Source of the DNA: Facklamia languida CCUG 37842
GTDB lineage: Bacteria; Bacillota; Bacilli; Lactobacillales; Aerococcaceae
Direction: 5' to 3'
DNA: 64,000 bases
NCBI RefSeq assembly: GCF_000245795.1
Contig: NZ_JH601133.1
Location: 1,423,405-1,487,404 of the forward strand
Below the pieces are notes generated by a model, which saw only the letters and a list, made by a program, of their open reading frames with translations, was not told the origin of the DNA and made no database searches. The position numbers and the translations under genes were made by a program. Positions 44,253 through 54,599 of the stretch are shown one piece after another. Position 1 is the first letter of the stretch, and every line of letters begins with the position of its first letter.

Positions 44253-44642
44253 ATGTTAAGAACACTCCTCGTTATCATTGTCGTTATAGCCGTCGTGGTT
44301 GGTCTCTACTATGCTTGGCTCTGGTTGATGCGTAAACGGTCAAGTGAATATATCGATAGTGCAGAATTGAATCAGATAATCCGGAAGATCCAAGTGATTG
44401 ATGTGCGTGAACCGGCCGAATTTGATGCCAATCATATCTTGGGTGCCCGCAATATTCCCATCTCACAGTTCAAGATGCGGCACCAAGAGATTCGCAAGGA
44501 CTTGCCAGTTTGTCTGTATGACCAGACTTATCACTTTTCCTCACGGGCAGCCAATATTTTGCGCAAGGCTGGCTATGACCAGGTCTATATTCTAAAGGGT
44601 GGCTTGGACAAGTGGTTTGGTAAGACCAAGTCTAATTTATAG
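44253..44642 (+). CDS. Membrane-anchored rhodanese-like protein lacking the catalytic Cys
   Basis: 129 residues: N-terminal membrane helix (4-26) and a rhodanese fold (about 38-127) with VIDVREPAEFDANHILGARN and GYDQVYILKGGLDKW. The active-site loop reads LPVCLYDQTYHFSS, placing Asp90 where the sulfur-carrying Cys should be, so sulfurtransferase activity is unlikely. YqhL/YibN-like proteins in Lactobacillales often show this. It is cotranscribed with gluP. Confidence 0.85.
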   Translation: MLRTLLVIIVVIAVVVGLYYAWLWLMRKRSSEYIDSAELNQIIRKIQVIDVREPAEFDANHILGARNIPISQFKMRHQEIRKDLPVCLYDQTYHFSSRAANILRKAGYDQVYILKGGLDKWFGKTKSNL

Positions 44643-44648
44643 TTCCAA

Positions 44649-44695
44649 TCAAAAAAACTCTCGACTCGTCAATTGGAGACGGGCCGAGAGTTTCT
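44649..44695. terminator. Bidirectional terminator
   Basis: AAACTCTCG pairs with CGAGAGTTT, with a second inner stem CTCGTC/GACGGG. A and T runs flank both sides, serving the rhodanese gene and the small minus-strand gene. Confidence 0.85.
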
Positions 44696-44704
44696 TTTCC
44701 TGGC

Positions 44705-44854
44705 TTATTGTAGGTAATACCGTAAGGAGAAGTAAAGACTAATGATGACACCCAGTAACATGATGATGACCATTAGAATGGACATGGTCTTAATCATGCG
44801 TTCATATTTACTTTTTTTCTTTTTCTTTGGATACTTTTGAGATGGTTTGACCAC
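44705..44854 (-). CDS. Small membrane protein, possibly DUF4044-like
   Basis: 49 residues from GTG 44854, seven bases after AGGAGG on the minus strand. A Lys-rich start (KYPKKKKKSKYERMIKT) leads into one membrane helix (SILMVIIMLLGVIISLYF) and a short tail. Size and layout resemble the DUF4044 family of Lactobacillales, but I cannot confirm this. An ATG two bases upstream is out of frame and soon stops. The strong ribosome site and its own terminator support a real gene. Confidence 0.65.
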   Translation of the reverse strand: MVKPSQKYPKKKKKSKYERMIKTMSILMVIIMLLGVIISLYFSLRYYLQ

Positions 44855-44985
44855 ATTCGGACCTCCTCTTTTTCTAATACGAGTATTGTAGCGAAAGCCT
44901 AGCTAAATTTCAATGATTCAGGCAACTTTAATTGTGGCCTAATTTTTGATAGAATGAGTTAAGAAAATATTAAAGGAGTTTTGAT

Positions 44986-46431
44986 ATGACTTTAGCGCAG
45001 ATAGGTGTCGTCGGCATGGCTGTAATGGGGAAGAACCTCGCTTTAAATATTGCGAATAAGGGCTATCAAGTAGCCATCTATAATCGGACCCGTGCCAAGA
45101 CCGAAGCAGTGGTTGAAGAGTTCTCAGACCATGGTTTGGTGCCAGCTTATGATCTTGAGACCTTTGTTGCTTCGATTGACCGGCCTCGTCGGATTATTCT
45201 CATGGTCAAGGCGGGACATGCGACCGATTTAACCATTCAATCACTGTTACCCCTACTGGATCAAGGGGACATCTTGATTGATGGGGGGAATACCTTCTTT
45301 AAGGATACCATGCGCCGAAGTGAGACATTGAGCCAATCGGGCATCCATTTCATTGGAATGGGGGTTTCTGGTGGCGAGGAGGGTGCATTGAATGGACCTG
45401 CCCTCATGCCTGGTGGGGATCTGAATGCTTATCAATTAGTGGCTCCTATCCTAGAAGAAATTGCAGCCAAAGCGCCTGGGGATGGCCAAGCCTGCGTCAA
45501 TTATATGGGGCCAAATGGGGCTGGTCACTATGTCAAGATGGTCCATAATGGGATTGAATATGGGGATATGCAGTTGATCGCAGAAGCCTATCATCTCATG
45601 CGCGACCTATTGGGCTTATCCGTTGAAGCTATGGCTAGCATCTTTCAAGACTGGAACCAAGGTGAATTGGACTCCTACCTTATTGAAATTACGGCCGATA
45701 TTCTCACGCGCAAGGACCCTATCCATCAAGGTCCCTTGTTGGATGTCATCCTCGATGCAGCAGGTAATAAGGGAACGGGCAAGTGGACCTCTCAATCCGC
45801 GCTTGACCTGGGTATGCCTTCTATGACCATTACCGAGTCTGTCTATGCCCGTTTTATCTCAGCTTTAAAGGACCAGCGGGTCAAGGCAGGAGAAATCTTG
45901 CAAGGACCTAATGAAGTCCATACCTTTAATGAGGAAGAGACAAAGGTCTGGGTTGAACGGATTCGACAAGCACTCTACTTTAGTAAGATCATGTCCTATG
46001 CCCAAGGCTTTGCCCAATACCATCAAGCTTCTAAAGTCTATGAATGGGATTTGGATTATGGTGAAATTGCCAAGGTTTTCCGAGCGGGTTGTATTATTCG
46101 CGCCCAGTTCCTACAAGAAATTACCAATGCTTTTGAACGTGATCCTCAATTGGACAATCTCTTGTTGGACGATTACTTCTCCCAAATAATAGCTGACTAT
46201 CAAACAGCTGCCCGAGAAGTGGCTAGCCTCGCGATTCAAGGAGGCGTTCCCATTCCAGGCTTAGCAAGTGCCATTGCTTATTATGATTCCTATCGCTCGC
46301 CTGTTCTACCGGCCAACTTAATTCAAGCCCAACGTGACTATTTCGGAGCCCATACCTACCAACGCACAGACCAGGCAGGGCACTACCACTATTTATGGGA
46401 CCAAGATCAACAAGTGCAAACTGAAGATTAG
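44986..46431 (+). CDS. gnd: 6-phosphogluconate dehydrogenase, decarboxylating
   Basis: Second NADPH-producing step of the oxidative pentose phosphate pathway, giving ribulose 5-phosphate. Of 481 residues, the NADP-binding [16 protein letters not shown] begins at residue 8. Further blocks are [39 protein letters not shown], and late [19 protein letters not shown] substrate contacts (here [16 protein letters not shown]). It precedes a two-component system, a neighbourhood known in other lactic acid bacteria. Confidence 0.98.
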   Translation: MTLAQIGVVGMAVMGKNLALNIANKGYQVAIYNRTRAKTEAVVEEFSDHGLVPAYDLETFVASIDRPRRIILMVKAGHATDLTIQSLLPLLDQGDILIDGGNTFFKDTMRRSETLSQSGIHFIGMGVSGGEEGALNGPALMPGGDLNAYQLVAPILEEIAAKAPGDGQACVNYMGPNGAGHYVKMVHNGIEYGDMQLIAEAYHLMRDLLGLSVEAMASIFQDWNQGELDSYLIEITADILTRKDPIHQGPLLDVILDAAGNKGTGKWTSQSALDLGMPSMTITESVYARFISALKDQRVKAGEILQGPNEVHTFNEEETKVWVERIRQALYFSKIMSYAQGFAQYHQASKVYEWDLDYGEIAKVFRAGCIIRAQFLQEITNAFERDPQLDNLLLDDYFSQIIADYQTAAREVASLAIQGGVPIPGLASAIAYYDSYRSPVLPANLIQAQRDYFGAHTYQRTDQAGHYHYLWDQDQQVQTED

Positions 46432-46576
46432 GGCTTAAGCTTGGCTTAAAAGGAAGCTAACCGCCAGTAAATTCTCATTTAAGCATGGTCAAATTTGCTT
46501 ATTTGTTAATTTTGATAGCTATTTCTAATAAAAGAGGTTAAAATAATCATGAGATTATAAGAAAGGGATGCGTGTA

Positions 46577-47278
46577 ATGGTAGATAATCCAAAACAACGA
46601 GTCCTCATTGTCGAGGATGAACTGAACCTGGCTCGCTTCGTGGAGTTAGAATTACAACATGAAGGGTATGAGACTGCCATCTGTGAGGATGGGCGATCAG
46701 GACTTGAAACAGCGCTGGAGGAAGACTGGGATGTCATTCTGCTTGATTTGATGTTACCCGAATTAAATGGGCTCGAAGTGGTTCGAAGAATCCGTCCGGT
46801 TAAGGACACCCCGATTATTATTATGACAGCGCGTGATTCTGTCATTGATAGAGTATCTGGACTAGACCAGGGGGCAGACGATTATATTGTGAAACCCTTC
46901 GCGATTGAGGAACTTTTAGCACGCTTGAGAGCCTTATTCCGTCGGATTGAGAATGAAGAAGATGCTCGCAACCAGCAACAAGCGGTGGTTAAGTACCGCA
47001 ACTTAGTGATTGAGAAGGCGAGTCGAATTGTTAAGCGTGATGAGGAGATTATTGACCTCACCAAGCGCGAGTATGAATTGCTCCTCTTCTTGATGGAGAA
47101 TGTGAATATGGTCATGTCTCGTGATGTCCTACTTGAGGAGGTCTGGGGCTATAAGACAGAAGTGGAGACGAATGTGGTGGATGTCTATATTCGTTATCTA
47201 AGAAATAAGATCGATGTACCTGGACAGGATTCCTACATCCAGACAGTTCGCGGTACTGGTTATGTGATGAGAAGCTAA
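46577..47278 (+). CDS. OmpR-family response regulator (CovR/ArlR-like)
   Basis: 233 residues: receiver domain with acidic pocket in IVEDE, phosphoacceptor D57 in LLDLMLPE, MTARD and KPFAIEELLARLRAL, then a winged-helix output domain with LTKREYELLLFL and RYLRNKID. It is closest in feel to CovR/ArlR regulators of surface and virulence traits. AGAAAGGG directly abuts ATG 46568, so the ATG at 46577, nine bases away, is the better start. The kinase gene follows after one base. Confidence 0.92.
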   Translation: MVDNPKQRVLIVEDELNLARFVELELQHEGYETAICEDGRSGLETALEEDWDVILLDLMLPELNGLEVVRRIRPVKDTPIIIMTARDSVIDRVSGLDQGADDYIVKPFAIEELLARLRALFRRIENEEDARNQQQAVVKYRNLVIEKASRIVKRDEEIIDLTKREYELLLFLMENVNMVMSRDVLLEEVWGYKTEVETNVVDVYIRYLRNKIDVPGQDSYIQTVRGTGYVMRS

Positions 47279-47279
47279 G

Positions 47280-48734
47280 ATGGAGATACAAGAATCATCC
47301 AAGGCAAAGCAGCCCCTCTCCTTAAAGTGGAAATGGGGGCTTTTGCTGTTCCTTAGTCTCTGGTTTATCTCAGCGACATCCTTAATCGTCTACCAACAAC
47401 TCACCCTCAATGACTTTCAGAGCCAAATGATCAGTCGGTACCAACAGAATTTTGAGGACTTGCAAGCAGAATTAGCCAATACTCAGGATAAGTTTAACTC
47501 CCAGGTCTTTGGCTATTATTTAGATCCGGGTGAAGTCTCCCTTCAGCAACGGTTAGTGGAACTCTTTGCCAGTGAGGAAGTGATCATTCGGATCTTTGAT
47601 TCCCATCAGAACCTGGTCTATGAGAGCCAGAACCTCGACCTGCCACTCGAAGCCGCTCAACCCCATTTAAAAGAAATAGAAGTGGAAGGGCAAGTTTATA
47701 TGATTGGCAACCAACGCTTGTTATCCACGGTCAATGACCAATTACTGGGGAGCATCCAGTATATTGCTAAGCCTGATCGGATGTGTGACTTCTATCAGGA
47801 TCAAAAGCGCTACTTACTCATCTCTTCCCTGGTTCATCTCGTTTTGGCGGCAATTATGGCCGGCGTCTTGTCGACCCACTTCTTGAAGCCTTTGAATTAT
47901 GTCAATGATACCCTCGACTTAATGGAAGGCGATACCCTGTCTAAGGTCCGGGTCATGAAACCGAGAAGTAATGATGAATGGAGTGATCTCTCACTTCATG
48001 TCAATAAACTGCTTGATAAGATTGACCTCTATGTTCGAAACCAGAAGCAATTTGTTGAAGATGTTTCGCATGAATTGCGAACACCGGTGGCGATTGTGGA
48101 AGGGCACTTGAAGATGCTGGACCGGTGGGGGAAGGAAGACAAGGAGATCTTAGAAGAATCCATTTCGGCTTCCTTGCAAGAGATCACCCGGATGAAGGTC
48201 CTCGTTCAAGAGATGTTAGACTTGTCACGGGCAGACCATGTGGATGTCGACTACAAGAATGAAAAGACCGAGATCATCTCGGCCATGCGCCAGATTTATA
48301 ATAACTTTGTCATGCTCTATCCCGACTTCGATATTTACTTGGATAGTGAAAAGGACAACCAGGCGATTTACGTCAATATGTTCCGCAATCACTTTGAACA
48401 GATTCTCATAATTCTGCTGGATAATGCTGTTAAGTATTCGCGGGACCGCAAGGAGATCCATATTTCCCTGAGTCGAGGTGTCGGCAAAGTCGAAATTGCG
48501 GTTCAAGACTTTGGTGAGGGAATGAAGGAAGAGGATAAGAAGCGGGTCTTTGCGCGCTTCTACCGGGTCGATAAGGCAAGGTCTCGTAACCAAGGCGGTA
48601 ATGGCCTGGGTCTCAGTATTGCCAAGCAATTAGTTGAAGGATACAAGGGGAGTATCCGAGTCGAATCGGTCTACAAGCACGGCTCGATCTTTTATATTGA
48701 GTTTCCGATTATGGAAGATGTTGAAGAAGACTAA
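47280..48734 (+). CDS. Sensor histidine kinase (CovS/ArlS-like)
   Basis: 484 residues: membrane helix one (about 17-38), an extracytoplasmic sensor of about 135 residues, helix two (about 175-197), a HAMP region, then the dimerisation helix with phosphoacceptor His264 in EDVSHELRTPVAIVEGHL. The ATPase domain has ILLDNAVKYS (N box), DFGEGM and GNGLGLSI (G boxes). The phrase SHELRTPVAIVEGHL is characteristic of the CovS/ArlS group. It pairs with the preceding regulator. Confidence 0.93.
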   Translation: MEIQESSKAKQPLSLKWKWGLLLFLSLWFISATSLIVYQQLTLNDFQSQMISRYQQNFEDLQAELANTQDKFNSQVFGYYLDPGEVSLQQRLVELFASEEVIIRIFDSHQNLVYESQNLDLPLEAAQPHLKEIEVEGQVYMIGNQRLLSTVNDQLLGSIQYIAKPDRMCDFYQDQKRYLLISSLVHLVLAAIMAGVLSTHFLKPLNYVNDTLDLMEGDTLSKVRVMKPRSNDEWSDLSLHVNKLLDKIDLYVRNQKQFVEDVSHELRTPVAIVEGHLKMLDRWGKEDKEILEESISASLQEITRMKVLVQEMLDLSRADHVDVDYKNEKTEIISAMRQIYNNFVMLYPDFDIYLDSEKDNQAIYVNMFRNHFEQILIILLDNAVKYSRDRKEIHISLSRGVGKVEIAVQDFGEGMKEEDKKRVFARFYRVDKARSRNQGGNGLGLSIAKQLVEGYKGSIRVESVYKHGSIFYIEFPIMEDVEED

Positions 48735-48735
48735 T

Positions 48736-48776
48736 AAAACGCCACAACCGACAATCCGTCAGTTGTGGCGTTTTTT
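48736..48776. terminator. Terminator between the kinase gene and yidC
   Basis: AAAACGCCACAAC pairs with GTTGTGGCGTTTT around 13 bases, with T6 on the plus strand and an A run on the other side, so it can serve both convergent genes. Confidence 0.9.
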
Positions 48777-48785
48777 GCATGACTC

Positions 48786-49745
48786 TTATTTGTTTTTACG
48801 GTTTTGCTTACCGGCATTACGGCCTGTGGTCGTTTTGACGGGGACAATCCGTTTAGCATTCTCTTTTTCAATCGCTTTTTTTGCTTGGCGGGCTTTTGTT
48901 TTACGCTGTTGGCGGGGGACATTCGCATATTTCTGAGCGCGTTCTTCGATGTCTTTTTGAATTTTGGGACGAGCCACCTTATTCATATAGACTTGTTGTA
49001 GCAAGGAGACGATGGCTCCAGCGAAGAAGTAGAGTCCTAACCCCGCATTGGAAATATAGGTGAAATAACCCAACATTAAAGGATTCATGATCATCATGGA
49101 AGTCTGCATTTGATTGGCTTGGGGGTTATCCGACGCTGCAGTGGGCGAGGATTTTTGCATGAGCCAACTGGAGGCGAAGGTAGCGAGTGCTACCAGAATC
49201 ACTAAGATGAGACTCCGTTCGCCTAGGTCGATTCCCATGAAAGTTGAACCCGCAATTTTCTCGGAGGATCGGATTGCGGCATAAACAGCTGAGATAAAGG
49301 GTAGTTGAATTAACATGGGGAGACAGCCAGACATGTTCGATAACATATTGATATCGTACTTGGAATAGACCTGCATGAGTTCCTTCTGTAATTCAGCTTT
49401 CTCTTGAGGATCATCCGTCGCCTTCATTTCTTCTTGGATCTCATTGATTTCAGGCTGGGCATACTTCATCTTAGCGGAACTTTCCATTGTGTTCTTGGTC
49501 ATCTTGAAGGTAGATGGCAGCATGAACAAGCGGACGATGATGGTAATGATAATAATCGCCATCCCATAGGATCCCCCCATGAAATGGGCCAGATAGTCCA
49601 GCAAGTGAGCGGTTGGAACCCCAAGGTATTCATAGACAGCTCCTGTAGGATTTCCAGCGGAGTCATAGCGGATACAGCCACTCGCGATTAAGACCACACT
49701 CATTAAGAGAAAGATAAACCGCCAATTATTCTTGATTCGTTTCAT
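48786..49745 (-). CDS. yidC: Membrane protein insertase YidC
   Basis: 319 residues. The N-terminus is a lipoprotein signal with lipobox IASGC near residue 23. Five membrane helices follow, with the family region MLPSTFKMTKNTMESSAKMK and FISAVYAAIRSSEKI, and a basic C-terminal tail (RQQRKTKARQAKKAIEKEN) that contacts ribosomes. It belongs to the Gram-positive YidC1/YidC2 (OxaA) type. It stands alone here, not behind rnpA-rpmH, so it is probably a second paralogue. Confidence 0.93.
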   Translation of the reverse strand: MKRIKNNWRFIFLLMSVVLIASGCIRYDSAGNPTGAVYEYLGVPTAHLLDYLAHFMGGSYGMAIIIITIIVRLFMLPSTFKMTKNTMESSAKMKYAQPEINEIQEEMKATDDPQEKAELQKELMQVYSKYDINMLSNMSGCLPMLIQLPFISAVYAAIRSSEKIAGSTFMGIDLGERSLILVILVALATFASSWLMQKSSPTAASDNPQANQMQTSMMIMNPLMLGYFTYISNAGLGLYFFAGAIVSLLQQVYMNKVARPKIQKDIEERAQKYANVPRQQRKTKARQAKKAIEKENAKRIVPVKTTTGRNAGKQNRKNK

Positions 49746-50159
49746 TTGTCACTCTCCATTATTGATAGTCATCGTAAGAAATTGCGGATCGCAATCACTA
49801 ACAGGCAATGTCTCCTATTGTAAATTAAAAGAAGGGACGACGCAAGGCTTGAGGACGATAATGGTTTGATCTTAGCGAATATAAAGGGTCCTATCGCCTA
49901 GGGAGGCTCATCAATAGGCTTTTAAATTTATGATGATCTTAGGAAAAATAAAATACCAAGAGAATTTAATGACGAATGAGCTTATATAAACGGCATTAAA
50001 TCGATAATGACTCGGACAACTAGGAGTTCACTATCATACATTTTTAGGTCCTACCGGTTTGCGGTTGATAGGTAGCAGACAATAGGGGTTCGATCTTAAA
50101 TGAAATAAATGCTATAATAGCCTGTGCATTATGTCCTATCCCAGGAAGGAAGTGAATGG
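49746..50159. other. Intergenic region between yidC and ftsK
   Basis: 414 bases between divergent genes, without a recognised gene. A TATAAT at 50113-50118 is a plausible -10 for ftsK, with no convincing -35. AATTTATGATGATCTTAGGAAAA near 49925 closely resembles a stretch near 56918, of unknown meaning. Confidence 0.5.
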
Positions 50160-52913
50160 ATGGGAAAAGAAAAGTCTAAGAAAAGACAATCCTCTAAGCT
50201 AGCAGGTCACTACCATTCGACCTACCTCTTGCTTGGTTTATTTATTATCTTCTTAAGTGTCATCGCGCTCTTTAAATGGGGCTTTGTTGGCATGATGTTG
50301 GTGAATGGCTTTCGCTTAATGATAGGTGAGACCTATCCCTTGGCCTTGTTTGCTACTGCCAGTATGGGGCTGGTCATGGTGGTAAAGGGGCAAGTCGTGG
50401 ACGTTCCTCCGCGTCGGTTATTAGGAGGCGCCTTAGTCTTACTGGCATTAACTGGCCTCCTACACTATCAAGTTCTCCACCAAGCCTATACTCAGCAGGC
50501 AGAGGGATCCATTTTTCAATATACTTTTGATCTTTATAAGAATGAATTATTGACCAGTCAGACAGCCTTCTCCTTAGGGGGCGGGATGACCGGAGCGTTG
50601 ATTTATGCGACCATTGGCTATCTATTCGGTCAATGGGGAACCTACCTATTCTTGAGCCTGGTCGGTTTAATCGGGCTGATCTGTTTAATCAATGTGCCCT
50701 TTAGTCAAGCCTGGCAGGCCTTTGTCCGACTGTTTGGTGGTCTAGGTAAGGGCTTGGTTAAGATCTGGCCAGACTTTGATGAGATGAAGCAGGTCTTTAA
50801 AGAAGGAGCGCAAGATCCAGCTCTTGACGAGCAGGAGGACCCGGTCGGTGAACAAAGCCCAGTGTCGCAACCGCAACCAGGGGCAAGCCCCATGGAGGAC
50901 ATACCGCCAACTCCTTCACACTCAAAGAAACAAGGTTGGTTTGACCACTTGCGCCAGACTTTCTTTGGGACTAACACTCTAAGACCAGGAGAAGAAGATC
51001 TGGATGATATAGAATCTTCTCCTCATTATATGCCTAGTATGGAACGCAGTGAGGAACCGGTCTACCAACCTCAGGGGGATTATGACTTTAGGCCCTACCA
51101 AGCAGGGGATCCTAAGGCTCGAACGGCTCAATGGCAGCGCGACCGACTAGCCCGTCAAGACCGAGTCTTAGACCTCGACTTTTTTGACCAGATTCATGGC
51201 CTTAACCCATCGCCTTCAGAAGAAACCGGTCACCAGGATCAACCGATTGAAGGGCCATTATTTGAAGACCATTCATTTAAAGATCGGTCATTTGAGGAGG
51301 ACTTTGGCTCTCAGCCTCAATCTGCAGATCCTGATCAAGCAGATTCAAAGATCAAGCAAGAAGAGCCTGCTCGGGAGTCGACTGCGACCGCTAGTCATTG
51401 GCATGACGCCAGCGATCAAAAGCAAGCCCTGATGGATGATGAATTAGAAGCCTTGTTGACGAATGGTGGACCAGGTCAAGCAACCAGGGCCAAAAAGCGT
51501 CCCGTTAAGGGTCACTACCGCTTACCTGGCAAAGACTTATTGAAGAAATTGCCACCGGTCGACCAATCGCAAGAATACCAACGGATCGAAGAGAACATTG
51601 TCAAATTAGAGAAGACCTTCGAAAGCTTTGGTGTTGAGGCCAAAGTCGTCAAAGCGAACCTAGGTCCCTCTGTTACCAAGTACGAGATTGAACCAGCAGT
51701 CGGAGTGAAGGTATCTAAGATTGTGTCCTTATCAGATGATATTGCCTTGGCGCTTGCAGCACGCGACATTCGGATGGAAGCACCCATCCCAGGGAAATCC
51801 CTCATCGGGATTGAAGTGCCCAACACCCAGGTTTCACCTGTGGCCTTTAGTGAGATTATTGACGCAGGTCTTGAGAGTGCTAATAATTTAGAAGTTCCTT
51901 TGGGTCGGGATATTTCAGGGTCTGTCGCCTTAGCGGACTTGACCAAGATGCCTCACTTGCTCGTTGCGGGAGCAACTGGGTCTGGTAAGTCGGTCGGAAT
52001 CAATGTAATTATTTGTTCGATTCTGATGAAGGCCAAGCCAGAAGAAGTCAAGTTCCTAATGATTGATCCTAAGAAGGTTGAACTCACCCTGTACAATGAC
52101 CTGCCTCACCAGCTTTCACCCGTTGTCACCAATCCTCGCAAGGCCGCCAGAGCCTTAAATAATGTGGTGGAAGAGATGGAACGACGGTATGAATTATTTG
52201 CAGCGACTGGTGTGCGGAATATTGATGGCTTTAATGACCAAGTGGACCAGTTCCATGAACAAGGCTACCAGAAATTACCAAAAATCGTGGTCTTTATTGA
52301 TGAGTTAGCAGATCTAATGATGGTTGCTTCAAATGATGTGGAGAATGCGATCATCCGGTTGGCTCAGATGGCACGGGCAGCCGGAATTCATATGATCATT
52401 GCTACACAACGACCTTCAGTCGACGTTATTACTGGAATTATCAAGGCAAATATACCGTCACGTTTGGCCTTTGCTGTTTCTTCTGGTACCGACTCTCGGA
52501 CCATTCTCGATTCGGTCGGGGCGGAGAAGTTATTAGGGCGTGGGGACATGCTCTTTCAACCGATGGGTAAGAATAAGCCAGTTCGGGTTCAAGGAGCCTA
52601 TATTTCGGATGAAGAGGTCGAACGGATTACTGACTTTATTAAGGACCAGGCCATGGCCCAATATGATGAGACCATCATGGTTTCAGATGAACAGGACCTT
52701 AATGAACATGCTTCGGATGATGAGTATTATGGTGAGGCCGTTGAGATGCTTCGAGATTTAGAGACGATTTCGATCTCACAACTTCAAAGAAAGTTCAGAA
52801 TCGGCTATAACCGAGCGGCCCGCCTGATTGATGACCTCGAAGCACAAGGCTTGGTCTCTGAACAAGATGGTAGTAAGCCACGTCAAGTCTTAATTGACCA
52901 GGTTGACGATTAA
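50160..52913 (+). CDS. ftsK: DNA translocase FtsK/SpoIIIE
   Basis: 917-residue chromosome-segregation motor. Four N-terminal membrane helices (about 25-190) anchor it at the septum. An acidic, Pro- and Gln-rich linker (about 210-450) follows, then the ATPase with Walker A GATGSGKS near 605-612 and Walker [11 protein letters not shown]. The C-terminal gamma winged helix ([20 protein letters not shown]) reads polar DNA sequences. ATG 50160 follows AGGAAGGAAG; the frame open from 50124 lies upstream of it. Confidence 0.95.
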   Translation: MGKEKSKKRQSSKLAGHYHSTYLLLGLFIIFLSVIALFKWGFVGMMLVNGFRLMIGETYPLALFATASMGLVMVVKGQVVDVPPRRLLGGALVLLALTGLLHYQVLHQAYTQQAEGSIFQYTFDLYKNELLTSQTAFSLGGGMTGALIYATIGYLFGQWGTYLFLSLVGLIGLICLINVPFSQAWQAFVRLFGGLGKGLVKIWPDFDEMKQVFKEGAQDPALDEQEDPVGEQSPVSQPQPGASPMEDIPPTPSHSKKQGWFDHLRQTFFGTNTLRPGEEDLDDIESSPHYMPSMERSEEPVYQPQGDYDFRPYQAGDPKARTAQWQRDRLARQDRVLDLDFFDQIHGLNPSPSEETGHQDQPIEGPLFEDHSFKDRSFEEDFGSQPQSADPDQADSKIKQEEPARESTATASHWHDASDQKQALMDDELEALLTNGGPGQATRAKKRPVKGHYRLPGKDLLKKLPPVDQSQEYQRIEENIVKLEKTFESFGVEAKVVKANLGPSVTKYEIEPAVGVKVSKIVSLSDDIALALAARDIRMEAPIPGKSLIGIEVPNTQVSPVAFSEIIDAGLESANNLEVPLGRDISGSVALADLTKMPHLLVAGATGSGKSVGINVIICSILMKAKPEEVKFLMIDPKKVELTLYNDLPHQLSPVVTNPRKAARALNNVVEEMERRYELFAATGVRNIDGFNDQVDQFHEQGYQKLPKIVVFIDELADLMMVASNDVENAIIRLAQMARAAGIHMIIATQRPSVDVITGIIKANIPSRLAFAVSSGTDSRTILDSVGAEKLLGRGDMLFQPMGKNKPVRVQGAYISDEEVERITDFIKDQAMAQYDETIMVSDEQDLNEHASDDEYYGEAVEMLRDLETISISQLQRKFRIGYNRAARLIDDLEAQGLVSEQDGSKPRQVLIDQVDD

Positions 52914-53040
52914 TTCTAATGTCCGCCATCGGCAAAGGAAATACGAAATACTACTGATTTTTTTAGCGTTTTCATATATAATGTTCTCATATATCATAAT
53001 AAAATTCACAATCAACATAGACAGATAGAGAGGGGATCCA

Positions 53041-54597
53041 ATGGCTTCACATGATGCAGTCATCGAAATGCGCAAAATCTCCAAGCGCTTTGGCGATTTT
53101 TATGCCAATAAGAATATTGATTTGGTCCTAGAAAAGGGGGAGATTCATGCCCTCTTAGGCGAGAATGGGGCAGGCAAGTCCACTTTGATGAACATGTTGT
53201 CTGGCCTACTTGAACCCACATCCGGTCGGATTTTTATTAATGGTAAGGAGACAACCATTGACTCACCGTCTAAAGCCAGTGAGTTGGGAATTGGGATGGT
53301 CCACCAACACTTCATGCTAATTGAAGATTTTACGGTTGTAGAGAATATTATTCTGGGCCATGAACCTAAACAAGGTATATTCTTGAACAAGCAACAGGCT
53401 TATGACCGGATTGTAGAATTATCTAAGAAGTACAAGCTAGCGGTTGATCCTGACAAGAAGATTTCCGATATTTCGGTTGGGATGCAACAGCGGGTCGAGA
53501 TCTTAAAGACCTTGTACCGAGGAGCGGATATCCTGATCTTTGATGAGCCGACGGCTTCTCTCACCCCTCAAGAAATTGAAGAGTTAATGGTCACCCTTAG
53601 GACCTTAGCCCGGGAAGGCAAGTCCATCATCATTATTACCCATAAGCTGGAGGAAATTAAGCAAGTAGCAGACCGCTGTACGGTCATCCGACGCGGGGAA
53701 TCGATCGATACAGTCAATGTGGCCCATACGAGCGCGAGTGCCTTAGCCAATATGATGGTGGGGCGGAATGTCTCCTTCGTGACGGATAAAATGGGTGCGC
53801 AACCGAGCGATATTGCCTTATCGGTTCAAGACCTGCATGTGAAAGACCAGCGTAATGTGACCCTGGTCGATCATTTATCTTTCGATGTTCACCATGGTGA
53901 AATTGTTGGAATTGCTGGGATAGATGGTAATGGCCAATCCGAACTGATTCTTGCTATCACAGGTCTAATGCCGGTTGATTCTGGCCAAGTTCTTCTTAAC
54001 CAAGAAGTCATAACCAATGAGTCCCCCCGTAAGATTGCTGAAAAAGGACTGGCCCATATCCCAGAAGACCGCCATAAATATGGTTTAATCCTCGACATGG
54101 CCTTGGAAAAGAATATGGTCTTAAAGGACTACTATCGTCCGCCTTATTCTCGTCGTCATTTCCTTAACTTTGATGCGATTGAAGAACGAGCGGGTCAATT
54201 GATCGAGAAGTATGATGTTCGGACTGTCTCCCAGCAGGTTCCAGCCAAAGCTTTATCAGGGGGGAACCAACAGAAGGCCATCATCGCCCGTGAATTAGAG
54301 CAGCAACCTGATGTCTTAATTGCTGCCAATCCGACCCGTGGCTTGGACGTCGGTGCGATTGAATTCATCCACCAAGCCCTCATTGACCAGCGTGATCAGA
54401 ATAAGGCTGTTTTGTTGATGAGCTTCGAGTTAGATGAAATTCTAAATGTTTCTGACCGGATTCTGGTTGTCTATGATGGCAAGATTGTAGCCGATTTACC
54501 AGCAGACCAGACCAATAAGGAAGAACTGGGTCTCTTGATGGCTGGTTCTACCCTAGAAGAAGTCGCTGCTCAACACAGTGAAGAAGGAGGGATCTAG
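53041..54597 (+). CDS. nupA: Nucleoside/simple-sugar ABC transporter ATPase (NupA/YufO-like)
   Basis: 518 residues with two fused ATPase domains, the layout of RbsA/NupA proteins. Domain one has Walker A GENGAGKST near 40, signature ISVGMQQRVEI and Walker B ILIFDEPTASL. Domain two has a reduced Walker A (GIDGNGQSEL) and signature LSGGNQQKAII. With the next two permeases it resembles the purine nucleoside importer NupABC/YufOPQ. The start follows GAGAGGGGATCC. The lipoprotein gene bmpA, usually first in the operon, is absent. Confidence 0.9.
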   Translation: MASHDAVIEMRKISKRFGDFYANKNIDLVLEKGEIHALLGENGAGKSTLMNMLSGLLEPTSGRIFINGKETTIDSPSKASELGIGMVHQHFMLIEDFTVVENIILGHEPKQGIFLNKQQAYDRIVELSKKYKLAVDPDKKISDISVGMQQRVEILKTLYRGADILIFDEPTASLTPQEIEELMVTLRTLAREGKSIIIITHKLEEIKQVADRCTVIRRGESIDTVNVAHTSASALANMMVGRNVSFVTDKMGAQPSDIALSVQDLHVKDQRNVTLVDHLSFDVHHGEIVGIAGIDGNGQSELILAITGLMPVDSGQVLLNQEVITNESPRKIAEKGLAHIPEDRHKYGLILDMALEKNMVLKDYYRPPYSRRHFLNFDAIEERAGQLIEKYDVRTVSQQVPAKALSGGNQQKAIIARELEQQPDVLIAANPTRGLDVGAIEFIHQALIDQRDQNKAVLLMSFELDEILNVSDRILVVYDGKIVADLPADQTNKEELGLLMAGSTLEEVAAQHSEEGGI

Positions 54598-54599
54598 GT

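Noticed and set aside
48225..48629. 134-codon minus-strand frame inside the histidine kinase gene
   Set aside because: It overlaps the conserved kinase catalytic region, has no ribosome site and resembles no known protein.
51515..51946. 143-codon minus-strand frame inside ftsK
   Set aside because: Shadow of the conserved ftsK coding sequence; composition is typical of an antisense frame.
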